Shown piece by piece: positions 25,475 through 33,576 of a stretch of DNA of 64,000 bases. A program made the translations under genes and the position numbers. This DNA comes from JAHBWV01 sp964588385 (GTDB lineage Bacteria; Planctomycetota; Phycisphaerae; Phycisphaerales; UBA1924). Positions within the stretch are counted from its first letter, which is position 1, and every line of letters starts with the position of its first letter. The notes beneath the pieces are model-generated. The model was not told where the DNA came from, ran no database searches, and was given only the letters and a program-made list of their open reading frames with translations. The DNA lies in assembly GCA_964588385.1 (NCBI GenBank), contig CAZPPG010000016.1:1-64000 (forward strand), read 5' to 3'.

Positions 25475-27142
25475 ATGAAGAACCTCACTCCAGCCAAGCT
25501 GCTCTCGGCCGCGGCTGTCACGAGCGCCGCGTTCATGGGGGCGTGCCATGATCGCGACCGCGACAACAGCAGCCTCAGCCGTTCCGACGCCGAGCCCGTT
25601 GTCCGTGACGGAGCGGTCGTGACGCCCCAATCCGGTCTGACAAGCAGCCGCGACGAGGTCGCTACGTCGCCCGCAACCTCGCGAGATCGCGCCGCTTCCC
25701 CGCGCACCACAGATACGAGTGTGCGTATCGCCGGCGCGGAAAGTCCGGATCCTCCGACCCCCGCCGAACCCGTACGCGACCAGTTCATCTTCGATGACGC
25801 CGGCAATTCGGAAGCCCGCTACGCCCGCACGGACGCGCCCAGCGCCCGTGAGAGCGCCACGCCCGGCGAGGACTCGCCGCCGGATCGTTACGCGCGAGAC
25901 AACGGCGGCGCCAGCGCGGATCGCCGGCAGTCCACGCCCTGGCAGGATGATCGCGATCTCGCGGACTCCGAAAGCGCTCGCGAGATGACCATGGGCCCGA
26001 ACCCCACTCGCCCTACAGAGGTCACCGGCGACGCCGGATACGCCCACGCACCTCTGACGAACGAGCAGGGCACCGGTATCAACGGGGACCGCAACGCGGA
26101 TCGCGTCGCCTCCGCCCGGCCCGCCGTCGCGCCTGTGGCCGGGCCCTCCGTCGCGTCCTCATCCAAGGCAACTGACGCGTCGAAGGCGCCCAATCCCCCG
26201 ACCGCAGCCACGCCCACGCGTGACTCGTTCCAGTTTGAATCTGCCGACGCTCAGTGGACGTCCTCCACACGCCCCAACGCGATGCCCGACGCCGAGAACG
26301 ACCTCTGGGAGCCCGTGGACGCGCCGCACACGGGCACCGATCAGACACGGAAGTCGGATTCTGAGCGTGATCGCGCCACCGATCGCGACGCTTACGCCTC
26401 CAGAGATCGGAAGCCCGACAGCCCAAAGGCACCCGACTCACCCACCGCCGCGACTCCAAGGTCCGAGGAGTTTGATTTCTCAGGTGGCACGGCCGACTCG
26501 GTCGCCGCGGACCCAAGCCGCACGACACCCGCCGCGCCCGTTCGCGTCGAAGAGCGGGCTCGCATCGGCGAGCTCCCACGTGACAGCGATGCAGACCGCG
26601 CCCACACGAACCGCTCCACGCGCGTCGACGATGCCGGCGATGAGCCCGCGCTCTACGAGTCCGGGGGGCAGGTCTACCCCGTCTCCCCCGAGTCCCGCAT
26701 CCTCGCCATCCTCCACGCCAAGAACGTGGATGAGATTGCCCTCGGTCGCCTCGCCCTGGAGCGTTCCTCTTCACAGCAGGTGCAGAACTATGCCCGTGAA
26801 CTCATCGCCGAGCATGAACTTGCCGACCAGCGCGTGCGCGAGCTCGCCGCCGAGAAGGGCTATGCGCTCGCCGAGCCCAAACTCGTCAATCGGATGCTCG
26901 CACGCGAGCAGGCCGAACGCGCGGCCCCCTCAGCCCTCGACCACCTCAAGGGTCTCGAAGGACAGGCATTCGACGATGCCTTCGTGGACCACATGACGCA
27001 GGGCCACGCCGAGCTCATCACCCTCATGCGGCACGCTCGCCCCAGTATCCAGGACGACGACGTCTACGCACTCATCGAAGAGCTGATCCCCACCATTGAG
27101 GACCATCAGACCGCGGCCTATCAGCTCACCGCACGGTTCTAG
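25475..27142 (+). CDS. Lipoprotein with disordered linker and C-terminal DUF4142 domain
   Basis: A 555-residue protein. A signal peptide ends at FMGACHD, so it is probably a lipoprotein (C24). About 380 residues of D/R/S/A/P-rich, probably disordered sequence follow, containing three diverged copies of a PPTxAxPxRDxFxF-like motif at about residues 90, 238 and 319. The C-terminal helical domain (about 408-553) matches DUF4142, with ILHAKNVDEIALGRLALERS, here quoted as its core NVDEIALGRLALER, and HAELITLMRHA. DUF4142 is a ferritin-like helical domain in exported proteins of unknown role. It is convergent with the M48 protease gene. Confidence 0.82.
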   Translation: MKNLTPAKLLSAAAVTSAAFMGACHDRDRDNSSLSRSDAEPVVRDGAVVTPQSGLTSSRDEVATSPATSRDRAASPRTTDTSVRIAGAESPDPPTPAEPVRDQFIFDDAGNSEARYARTDAPSARESATPGEDSPPDRYARDNGGASADRRQSTPWQDDRDLADSESAREMTMGPNPTRPTEVTGDAGYAHAPLTNEQGTGINGDRNADRVASARPAVAPVAGPSVASSSKATDASKAPNPPTAATPTRDSFQFESADAQWTSSTRPNAMPDAENDLWEPVDAPHTGTDQTRKSDSERDRATDRDAYASRDRKPDSPKAPDSPTAATPRSEEFDFSGGTADSVAADPSRTTPAAPVRVEERARIGELPRDSDADRAHTNRSTRVDDAGDEPALYESGGQVYPVSPESRILAILHAKNVDEIALGRLALERSSSQQVQNYARELIAEHELADQRVRELAAEKGYALAEPKLVNRMLAREQAERAAPSALDHLKGLEGQAFDDAFVDHMTQGHAELITLMRHARPSIQDDDVYALIEELIPTIEDHQTAAYQLTARF

Positions 27143-27267
27143 ATCCGCACGCCGCCCGCGCGTCAGATGAACGCACACGGGCGATCCCAAACTCGCTTCA
27201 TCTCATCTCGCGTTGCCGCGTTCCTTGGAGGAGCGCGGCAATGCTTTCGTGCGCGATCGATTCCGCG

Positions 27268-28350
27268 TCACGGGCCCGCGCTCGGGTCGGGCATTCTTCC
27301 CGCACAGTGGGCACAGAACCCTCCCCCATCGTGCAGCGCGCTCGCGTTGATCATCAATCTCCCGCCCTGCATCCGCGGCGCACCCTGCCCCGCCGCCCGC
27401 GAGGCGCCGCCCAGTGTGGCCCGCATCTGGCCGGACATCGCGCCCGCGGCCGCCAGAGCCGTCGCTTCGCTCTGGCTCCGCGCCGCCGCCAGCTTGTCCA
27501 GGAACTGGGCCTTATACCGTTCCGCATAGAGCTTGTAATCGGGGTTGTTCTGCGTGTATGCGTACTCGCCCTTCAGCATCTCGTTGATCGCGGAGATCCG
27601 CGACTCGGGATATGGATGCGTTGACAGAAACTCTGGCTGGCTTCCCTTCCCGCCCTCGCGCGCCAGAACCTCCTGAACCATCCGGGCTCCCAAGGGGTCG
27701 TATCCGATCTTCACCATGTACCGCACGCCCAACGCATCCGCCTCAAGCTCCTGCGAGCGGTTGAACTTCAGCAGATACCCGCCCCCGCCCGCGCCGACCA
27801 GCAGCGGCACGCCCGCCTTGATCAGGTCGTTGTCAGACTGCCCGGCAGCGACGCCCGCGCCGATCACAATCCCGCTCACCACCATGCTCTGGCTCACCCG
27901 CTGGCCGGAGTGCCGAGCGGTCACGTGGCCGACCTCATGCCCAAGCACGGCTGCCAGCTCCGCCTCCGTCGTCAGCTTCTCCGCCAAGCCCCGCGACATG
28001 AAGACCTTGCCGCCCGGCAGCGCGAACGCGTTGATCACGTCTGAATCAAGGAGCGTGAACTCCCATGGCAGGTTCGGATAATCCGCCTCTGTCTGAGCCG
28101 CCAGCGCCCGGCCGATCTGGGCCACATACTCATTCAACTGCGGATTCTGAACCGAGCCCCCGTACTCCTGCGTCAGCGAGGCCTTCGCCTCCTCACCCAT
28201 CGCAACCTCTTCATCCAGCGACAGCACGTTGAACTGACTCCGACCCGTCGTCGGATTCACCGAGCAACCGGCCAGCATCGCTGCCGCCGCGATCACGCCC
28301 ATAAGCCGCATGGCCTTCGTGCGTCGAGAACGTTCCACCTTGCAATCCAT
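27268..28350 (-). CDS. M48-family zinc metalloprotease, lipoprotein
   Basis: A 360-residue periplasmic metalloprotease. The signal peptide ends in MLAGCS. The zinc motif is HEVGH in AAVLGHEVGHVTARH, and the third ligand lies in ELEADALGVRYM. Upstream of the active site is NAFALPGGKVFMSRGL, also typical. The layout fits Oma1/LoiP/BepA-like quality-control proteases of the envelope. After the catalytic part there is an Ala/Gly-rich C-terminal tail. The ATG at 28350 has a GGAGGA site five to six bases upstream. It is divergent from the menG/ubiE-like gene, with 54 bases between starts. Confidence 0.93.
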   Translation of the reverse strand: MDCKVERSRRTKAMRLMGVIAAAAMLAGCSVNPTTGRSQFNVLSLDEEVAMGEEAKASLTQEYGGSVQNPQLNEYVAQIGRALAAQTEADYPNLPWEFTLLDSDVINAFALPGGKVFMSRGLAEKLTTEAELAAVLGHEVGHVTARHSGQRVSQSMVVSGIVIGAGVAAGQSDNDLIKAGVPLLVGAGGGGYLLKFNRSQELEADALGVRYMVKIGYDPLGARMVQEVLAREGGKGSQPEFLSTHPYPESRISAINEMLKGEYAYTQNNPDYKLYAERYKAQFLDKLAAARSQSEATALAAAGAMSGQMRATLGGASRAAGQGAPRMQGGRLMINASALHDGGGFCAHCAGRMPDPSAGP

Positions 28351-28404
28351 GATGTCCTCCTCACTCAGGTCCGATCCGCGCCGCCCTACCATCCGCCACC
28401 CACC

Positions 28405-29295
28405 ATGCCCGCGACCAGATCAGACGTGCCCGACCGCCAAAAGAGTATCAGCTCGGCCCACCCTGCGCCAGCCCCCAACCAGGAACTCTGGGGCGCCCGC
28501 GAACTGGCCGATCCCCACGCGCGCACGGACAAGCCCGAACGTGTCAAGGGGATGTTTGCCGCCATCGCACGCTCCTACGACCTGAACAACCGGCTTCACT
28601 CCTTCGGCATCGACCAATCATGGCGCAAACGCACGGTCCGACTCGCGCAGATCAAACCTGGCGACGAAGTCCTCGACATGGCGTGCGGCACCGGCGACCT
28701 CACCGCCCTCTTCGCCCAGACACCCGCGTCCAAGGTCGTCGGGGGTGATTTCACGCCCCAGATGCTCGACATCGCCCGTCGCAAGCAGCCCGCCCTCGGC
28801 CCTCAATCCTGCAAGGTCACCTACGTCGAAGCCGACGCCATGGCCCTGCCGTTCCCTGACGCCTCCTTTGACGTTCTCTCGATCGCCTTCGGCATTCGTA
28901 ATGTCGCCTCGCCGGCCAAGGCGCTCGCCGAGTTCCGCCGCGTCCTTCGCCCCGGCGCCCGGCTTGTCGTGCTGGAGTTTGATCGCCCCCGTAATCCTCT
29001 CATCCGCGCCGCCAACAACTTCTACACGCAGCGGATCATGCCCTGGACAGCCACGCTCATCTCGCGCGACCGCTCCGGTGCGTATCGATACCTCCCCCGT
29101 TCTGTCGGAACGTTTATGCAGCGCGACGAAATGCTCGATGCCATTCGCGCTGCGGGGTTCTCGGACGTGAGCGCAACCCCGCTCACATTCGGTGTCGCCG
29201 TCTGTTATCGGGGCTTCATCTCCGCCGCCGATGCCCCGATCGGGGCATCGCCCGCGCAAGAAACGGTCGAGACCGGCTCGCGCGCCAGTTCCTGA
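28405..29295 (+). CDS. Demethylmenaquinone methyltransferase (UbiE/MenG)
   Basis: A 296-residue SAM-dependent C-methyltransferase that completes menaquinone (or ubiquinone). The AdoMet motif I is VLDMACGTGDLTALF, and the family signatures GMFAAIARSYDLNN, FGIRNVASPAKALAEFRRVL (core GIRNVASPAKAL) and SVGTFMQRDEM are present. An extra 35 or so residues precede the domain and about 20 follow it. Planctomycetes generally use menaquinone, and the window also carries a type-B succinate dehydrogenase, so the MenG role is more likely, but this is inference. No other men gene is nearby. Confidence 0.92.
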   Translation: MPATRSDVPDRQKSISSAHPAPAPNQELWGARELADPHARTDKPERVKGMFAAIARSYDLNNRLHSFGIDQSWRKRTVRLAQIKPGDEVLDMACGTGDLTALFAQTPASKVVGGDFTPQMLDIARRKQPALGPQSCKVTYVEADAMALPFPDASFDVLSIAFGIRNVASPAKALAEFRRVLRPGARLVVLEFDRPRNPLIRAANNFYTQRIMPWTATLISRDRSGAYRYLPRSVGTFMQRDEMLDAIRAAGFSDVSATPLTFGVAVCYRGFISAADAPIGASPAQETVETGSRASS

Positions 29296-29378
29296 CGCGT
29301 GAAATACGCCCGAGAATGCCCGGAACTCGGTCCCATAATGCATGCCTCCTCACCCCGCGCAACCTTGGCCTGAGAGGC

Positions 29379-29514
29379 GCGTGAATCCGCATTCAGGTGT
29401 GGTTCACGCTCGCGTGCTCTCGATAGGAGTCTCGCGTGTTGCGTGCCACGCCGGCTTGCGGGGACTCCAAGCCGACCCTCCATATCTGAACGGGTGAGCG
29501 CGGGCCGGAGTCCC
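29379..29514 (+). promoter_or_regulatory. Possible structured leader of the B12-binding-fold gene
   Basis: The 242-base gap before the gene holds a seven-pair hairpin at 29379-29409 (GCGTGAA/TTCACGC) and a six-pair hairpin at 29453-29473 (GGCTTG/CAAGCC). The bases GGGACTCC at 29461-29468 can instead pair with GGAGTCCC at 29507-29514, just before the ribosome site. The two pairings share a base, so they compete. No known riboswitch consensus was recognised. Confidence 0.35.
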
Positions 29515-29537
29515 GAGCAAGCCGGAGCAGGCGAGCT

Positions 29538-30248
29538 ATGAACAATCAGGAAGTCCTCATCGAGCGGTTCTTCGAGTGTCTCATCAACGGTGACCGACCC
29601 GCGGCCCGCGCCCTCGTCACCGAGGCCGGAAAGGGCGGCGTCTCCGCACAGACTCTCATCACCGATCTCTTCTGGCCAACATACGAGATGGTCGAGCGCC
29701 TCCACCGCAGCGACCAGCTCACCCATCTCGCATACCACTTCGCCACACGTCTCCTCCGCGTTCTCACCGACCAGACCGCTCAGAAACTCCGTCTCGTCGG
29801 CCAGAACGCCGGACGCACTGTCCTGGCCCTCAGCGGCCCCTCAGATGCCGATGACCTCGGTGCACAGATGGCAGTCGACCTCCTGGAAGCCGCCGGCTTC
29901 CAGGTCACGTTCGCCGGTGGGGGCGTCCCCACCGACGAGGTCATGGCGTTTGTCAACAACAACCAGCCCGACGTCCTCCTCATGTTCGCCAGCGCGCCCT
30001 CGGATCTCCCAGAGGTCCGCGCCATCATCGATGCACTCGAAGAAATCGGCGCCGCACGCCAGACCCAGATTGTCGTCGGCGGCGGCGTCTTCAACCGCGC
30101 CGATGGCCTGGCTGAAGAAATCGGTGCCGACCTCTGGGCCAGCAACCCCCTCGATCTGGTCGATTCGCTCATCCACGACGCGGATCGCCGCGCCATCCCC
30201 GAGCAGCGCACTGTCGGACAGAAGAAGAAGCTGCGCGAAGCGGCTTGA
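29538..30248 (+). CDS. B12-binding-fold protein lacking the lower-ligand histidine
   Basis: A 236-residue protein with the two-part layout of cobalamin modules. A helical cap (about residues 1-85) with FWPTYEMVERLHRSDQLT is followed by a Rossmann-like domain (about 92-215) with QVTFAGGGVPTDEVM and VVGGGVFNRADGLAEEIGAD. The usual DxHxxG motif that supplies histidine to cobalt reads DADDLG here (103-108), so the ligand is lost. It may bind B12 in another mode, bind another molecule, or act as a partner protein; no catalytic or DNA-binding domain is attached. A GGAG site precedes the ATG by 10 bases and a terminator follows the stop. Confidence 0.82.
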   Translation: MNNQEVLIERFFECLINGDRPAARALVTEAGKGGVSAQTLITDLFWPTYEMVERLHRSDQLTHLAYHFATRLLRVLTDQTAQKLRLVGQNAGRTVLALSGPSDADDLGAQMAVDLLEAAGFQVTFAGGGVPTDEVMAFVNNNQPDVLLMFASAPSDLPEVRAIIDALEEIGAARQTQIVVGGGVFNRADGLAEEIGADLWASNPLDLVDSLIHDADRRAIPEQRTVGQKKKLREAA

Positions 30249-30274
30249 TCCCGTCTCCCTCGCTCTCACTCCAG

Positions 30275-30308
30275 GCCGGTGTCGCAATCTGTTGCGCCAC
30301 CGGCTTTT
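30275..30308 (+). terminator. Rho-independent terminator after the B12-fold gene
   Basis: A 13-pair stem with one mismatch (arms GCCGGTGTCGCAA and TTGCGCCACCGGC, four-base loop TCTG) ends at 30304 and is followed by four T residues. It lies 26 bases after the stop codon at 30248. Confidence 0.85.
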
Positions 30309-30473
30309 ATGATTGCTCGTGTCTCATCGATTTGCCTCTGCGCGCTATGTACCAATCTGTCTCATTCTGTATTTGGTGTTTGTTTGTATTGTCAACTCCC
30401 TGTCACATCCTGCACCCGCCGGCAACGCTTTCCCGAATGAACCTGTAGACTCTTTCGCGGAAGGACCACGCGC

Positions 30474-31061
30474 ATGACACGAGCAGAGGAACTGCGGCTG
30501 ATCCAACAGGCGGCGGCCGGTGACCGAGAGGCCGCGGGTGTCTTCATCAAGGCACACCAGCCAGCCCTGTTTGCGTATCTCCTCCGCATGTCGGGCCGAC
30601 CCGATGTCGCCGAGGATATCGTGCAGGAGGCCTTCGTTCGCGTGCTCGCGAACCTCGACAGGTTCGACAGCCGCTTCCGCTTCTCCACCTGGCTCTTCAC
30701 CATCGCGCGTCGACTGTACCTCAACGCGTGCATGAAGCACAAGCCGACCTACGACACCGACGTCGTGGGCGCGATCCACGCCGGTCGCGAGCTTCCGGAA
30801 GCGAGTGTCATCGGCGGCGAGGTGCACGACAACGCCAAAGACGCCCTCCAGGCCGCCCTTCTTGAGCTCTCGCCCGAACAGCGCGAAGTCCTCGTGCTGT
30901 TCCACCAGCTCGACTGGCCGATCTCCATCATCGCCCAGCACCTCAAGATGCCCGAGGGCACCGTCAAGAGCCATCTGCACCGCGGCCGGCGCCGTATGCG
31001 CGAACTCCTCGAGCGCACCGAGCAGGGCCGCCAGTCCGTCGCGGAGGTATGGGTGTCGTGA
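30474..31061 (+). CDS. ECF RNA polymerase sigma factor, RpoE-like
   Basis: A 195-residue ECF sigma factor. Region 2 includes YLLRMSGRPDVAEDIVQEAFVRVL (core DVAEDIVQEAFVRV, about residues 42-62) and FRFSTWLFTIARRLY. Region 4 (about 125-180) has LSPEQREVLVLFHQL and a helix-turn-helix ending PEGTVKSHLHRGRRRM. Length and motifs are standard. It is the first gene of a four-gene run in which every stop overlaps the next start, and the second gene looks like its membrane anti-sigma partner. The upstream region (30309-30473) is AT-richer than its surroundings and should hold the promoter. Confidence 0.93.
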   Translation: MTRAEELRLIQQAAAGDREAAGVFIKAHQPALFAYLLRMSGRPDVAEDIVQEAFVRVLANLDRFDSRFRFSTWLFTIARRLYLNACMKHKPTYDTDVVGAIHAGRELPEASVIGGEVHDNAKDALQAALLELSPEQREVLVLFHQLDWPISIIAQHLKMPEGTVKSHLHRGRRRMRELLERTEQGRQSVAEVWVS

Positions 31062-31819
31062 TGGACGCGGACCACACCAATCCGCTCCCGCCCGAGCCCC
31101 CTGAAGGCCCCATCCCCGATGAACTCGTGGATCGCTTCTTCGATCGAGAACTCGACGACACCGGTCGTGCCCGATTCATGCGTCGTCTGGACGACGATGC
31201 CCGAGTCTGCGAGCACGTCGCCAGGACCAACCGCTTGCTCACCCTCCTCAAGAGAGGTGTCCGCGCCCCGGATCTCACCGATTCCATCCTCGACCGCGTC
31301 GATCATCTCCGCGGCTTCGTCCCCCCGAAAGAACGCAAGCTCATCCGTTTCGGCCGCCTCGCCGTCGCCGCCATGCTCTTCGGTGTGATCGCCGGCGCGG
31401 TGGTCGTGCAGCGCCGCGCGCCGGAGGTCGTCGAACTGGCTGGCATGCCCACGCCGGTCCGCGACGTCGCCCGGGCCGCCGCCAAAGAGGCCGACACGCT
31501 CTTCCGCAGCGCCTCGCCCGCCCAGCTTGCCCAACGCGTTCCATCCGATGAAGCCGCCGCCGAACTGGACATGTGGGGCCCGCGCCACCTGGACGCCCAG
31601 GCACAGGCCGTGGTCTCCTGGTCGCTCTCGCCCGTCGCCGCATGCCGCACCGAAGAGACCGAAGTCACCCACGCACTCGTCTTGATCGGCAATCGCGTCA
31701 TCGTGATCGGCGACACTGCGGACTTCAGATCCCAGCGCGCCTCTCTCGCGCCCATCACCTTCGGCGCCCGCGTGCCGCTCCCGAGCGTGCGCTCGAGCGG
31801 ATTCCGCGATCTGCCGTGA
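31061..31819 (+). CDS. Membrane anti-sigma-like protein
   Basis: A 252-residue single-pass protein. The cytoplasmic N-terminus (about 1-85) has the DELVDRFFDRELDDTGRARF pattern, quoted here as its core LVDRFFDRELDD, which is typical of anti-sigma domains. A membrane segment at about 100-117 (LAVAAMLFGVIAGAVVV) and an extracytoplasmic part of about 130 residues follow. No zinc-binding HxxxCxxC motif is present. The ATG at 31061 overlaps the sigma stop (TGATG) and has GGAGG 13 bases upstream; the ATG at 31049 sits too close to that site. Position and topology suggest it holds the sigma factor inactive until a signal arrives, which is inference. Confidence 0.75.
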   Translation: MDADHTNPLPPEPPEGPIPDELVDRFFDRELDDTGRARFMRRLDDDARVCEHVARTNRLLTLLKRGVRAPDLTDSILDRVDHLRGFVPPKERKLIRFGRLAVAAMLFGVIAGAVVVQRRAPEVVELAGMPTPVRDVARAAAKEADTLFRSASPAQLAQRVPSDEAAAELDMWGPRHLDAQAQAVVSWSLSPVAACRTEETEVTHALVLIGNRVIVIGDTADFRSQRASLAPITFGARVPLPSVRSSGFRDLP

Positions 31820-33576
31820 TCCTTTCCCGTTTCTCCAACTCGCCTTTGCGTCGCGCCCTGCCGCTCATCCTCGCGGCTCTGGCGGTCCATATCTTCCCGC
31901 TCTCCCCGTTCACTCCTCCGGCCGCCGCGATGCGCAGCGAGGACGCGGCCTGTACCGCCACGGCCCCCGGAGCCGCCGCAGCGCTCGCGCCCGCGTCGGC
32001 CGATGTCGTCATCGTCATCGACCGCGCGGCGGATATCGCCGCCGCCCCAAGGGGCCGCGCCGCCCTTCGCGTCCTGCAGGAGTTCGGACTCTTCGCCGAC
32101 TCGGCGATCGCATGGAACGAACTCGCCGCCGCGCTCGGCATGAACCCTGACGAGGCGCTCCGTACTGTCGCTGGCGAGCGCGTGATGCTCATCATCCGCG
32201 GCGAGACGGCCGAAAGCCCCAGCGCGTGGGCTCTCATCACGCACGTCGCGCCCCAGACCGAGCGACTCATCCGCGAGCGACTCAAGCCCGTTCCCAAGCA
32301 CATCGCCCACGGCCAGCCCGTGCTCATGCTCGAGAACGGCCGGTTCCTGCTTGCCACCCGCGCCGATCGCGCTTCGCGAGATCGTGGAGGACAGGCCGCG
32401 CTGCTCATCGCCTCCTCACACGCGTCGGATCTGTTTGAGTCCTGTCTCCCGATTCTCTCCGGCAAGCCCGCCGCCAACCCCCTCTCGGCCGATCCCCTCG
32501 CATCGCTCGCCTGTGGGCCCCTTCCGCCCAACCAAGCCCAACCCCAACCCGACCCCGCTCGCGAGCCCGACGCCTTCATTCTGTACCGCCCGCGACTGAC
32601 CGTTGAGCCAGACGCGCCCCGCACGCTCCTCACCATCACCTGCTCCAGCGCACCCGACTTCGCCGAGGGATGGATCGCCACCGTCGCCTGTGCGCCCAAC
32701 TTCCTCGGTGATCCCGCATCGGTCGCGCAACCCGGCACGCCGGAACCCCTCTTCCGCGCCGCAGCCGAGCACGCCGTCCTCGCGTTCGCCGCTCCGGTCT
32801 CCAGCAATCGCGATGTAGGCTCCGGCTTCGCCCGCATCCTCTACCGTTTCATGTCCGATGTCGCGCCACTCTTTAAGGGCCAGGGGCTGGTCTCACTCCG
32901 CGAGCGCCCAACAGGCGCCCACACCCCCCCGGCACTCGAACTGCTCATCGGTTCCGCTCTCCAGCCCGCACCCGACGTCAAGGCCGATTTCGACGGTGGC
33001 ATGTCGTCCCTTATCAATCGACTCGCCCGCGCCGACATCGCGCTCGTCGAGGCCCACGATTTCGAGGGCCGATTTCCCGCTGCCGTCAGGGAGGCCGACC
33101 TTTCCCCGCGCTCGCTCTCACTGCTCGGCCCCATGATCGGTGCCGCCCCGGTGGCTCGCTGGTGCTTCGCCGATCCCGACCGCGACGAGGATCCGACCTG
33201 GTGGCTCGCCCAGATCGCCGCCCGTGTTCCCGGCTCCGACGGCTCCGCCCTTCGCGCTGTCGCCGCCACGCTCACGCCCGATCCCGAAGGCGTCGTTGGG
33301 GCGCCGCCCATCGCCCGCTTCACGACCATCGGGCTTATCCGACCCGATGCCATGCACCGGCTCTTCCCCCCCGTCATCCGCACCGTCGCGCCCGTGCTCG
33401 CTCCTCTCCGCTGGACCCAGTCCATCGAGTGGCGAGCCACCCTTCACGACGACGGCCTCGTGCGAGGCGCCGCCTCCATTCGCTTCCTCCCGGAAGCCGC
33501 CGAGCCGTCGCTCCCGCCGGCCAACTCATCCGCGCGACCCGCCGACGCGCCCGCAGGTCGTATAAACTCGCGCTGA
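31816..33576 (+). CDS. Exported protein of unknown function in the sigma operon
   Basis: A 586-residue protein starting at a GTG that overlaps the previous stop (GTGA at 31816-31819). An N-terminal hydrophobic signal (about residues 10-27, RALPLILAALAVHIF) is followed by an alanine- and proline-rich globular-looking sequence without further membrane segments. Stretches such as VVIVIDRAADIAAAP, VMLIIRGETAESPSAWALI and WTQSIEWRATLHDDG alternate strands and loops. I recognise no family. It ends one base into the xylulokinase start codon, so all four genes are probably one transcript. It could be the envelope sensor or a target of the sigma system. Confidence 0.72.
   Translation: MILSRFSNSPLRRALPLILAALAVHIFPLSPFTPPAAAMRSEDAACTATAPGAAAALAPASADVVIVIDRAADIAAAPRGRAALRVLQEFGLFADSAIAWNELAAALGMNPDEALRTVAGERVMLIIRGETAESPSAWALITHVAPQTERLIRERLKPVPKHIAHGQPVLMLENGRFLLATRADRASRDRGGQAALLIASSHASDLFESCLPILSGKPAANPLSADPLASLACGPLPPNQAQPQPDPAREPDAFILYRPRLTVEPDAPRTLLTITCSSAPDFAEGWIATVACAPNFLGDPASVAQPGTPEPLFRAAAEHAVLAFAAPVSSNRDVGSGFARILYRFMSDVAPLFKGQGLVSLRERPTGAHTPPALELLIGSALQPAPDVKADFDGGMSSLINRLARADIALVEAHDFEGRFPAAVREADLSPRSLSLLGPMIGAAPVARWCFADPDRDEDPTWWLAQIAARVPGSDGSALRAVAATLTPDPEGVVGAPPIARFTTIGLIRPDAMHRLFPPVIRTVAPVLAPLRWTQSIEWRATLHDDGLVRGAASIRFLPEAAEPSLPPANSSARPADAPAGRINSR

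Noticed and set aside
29296..29537. A cobalamin riboswitch before the B12-fold gene
   Set aside because: No B12-box or known core motif could be found; only generic competing hairpins are visible.
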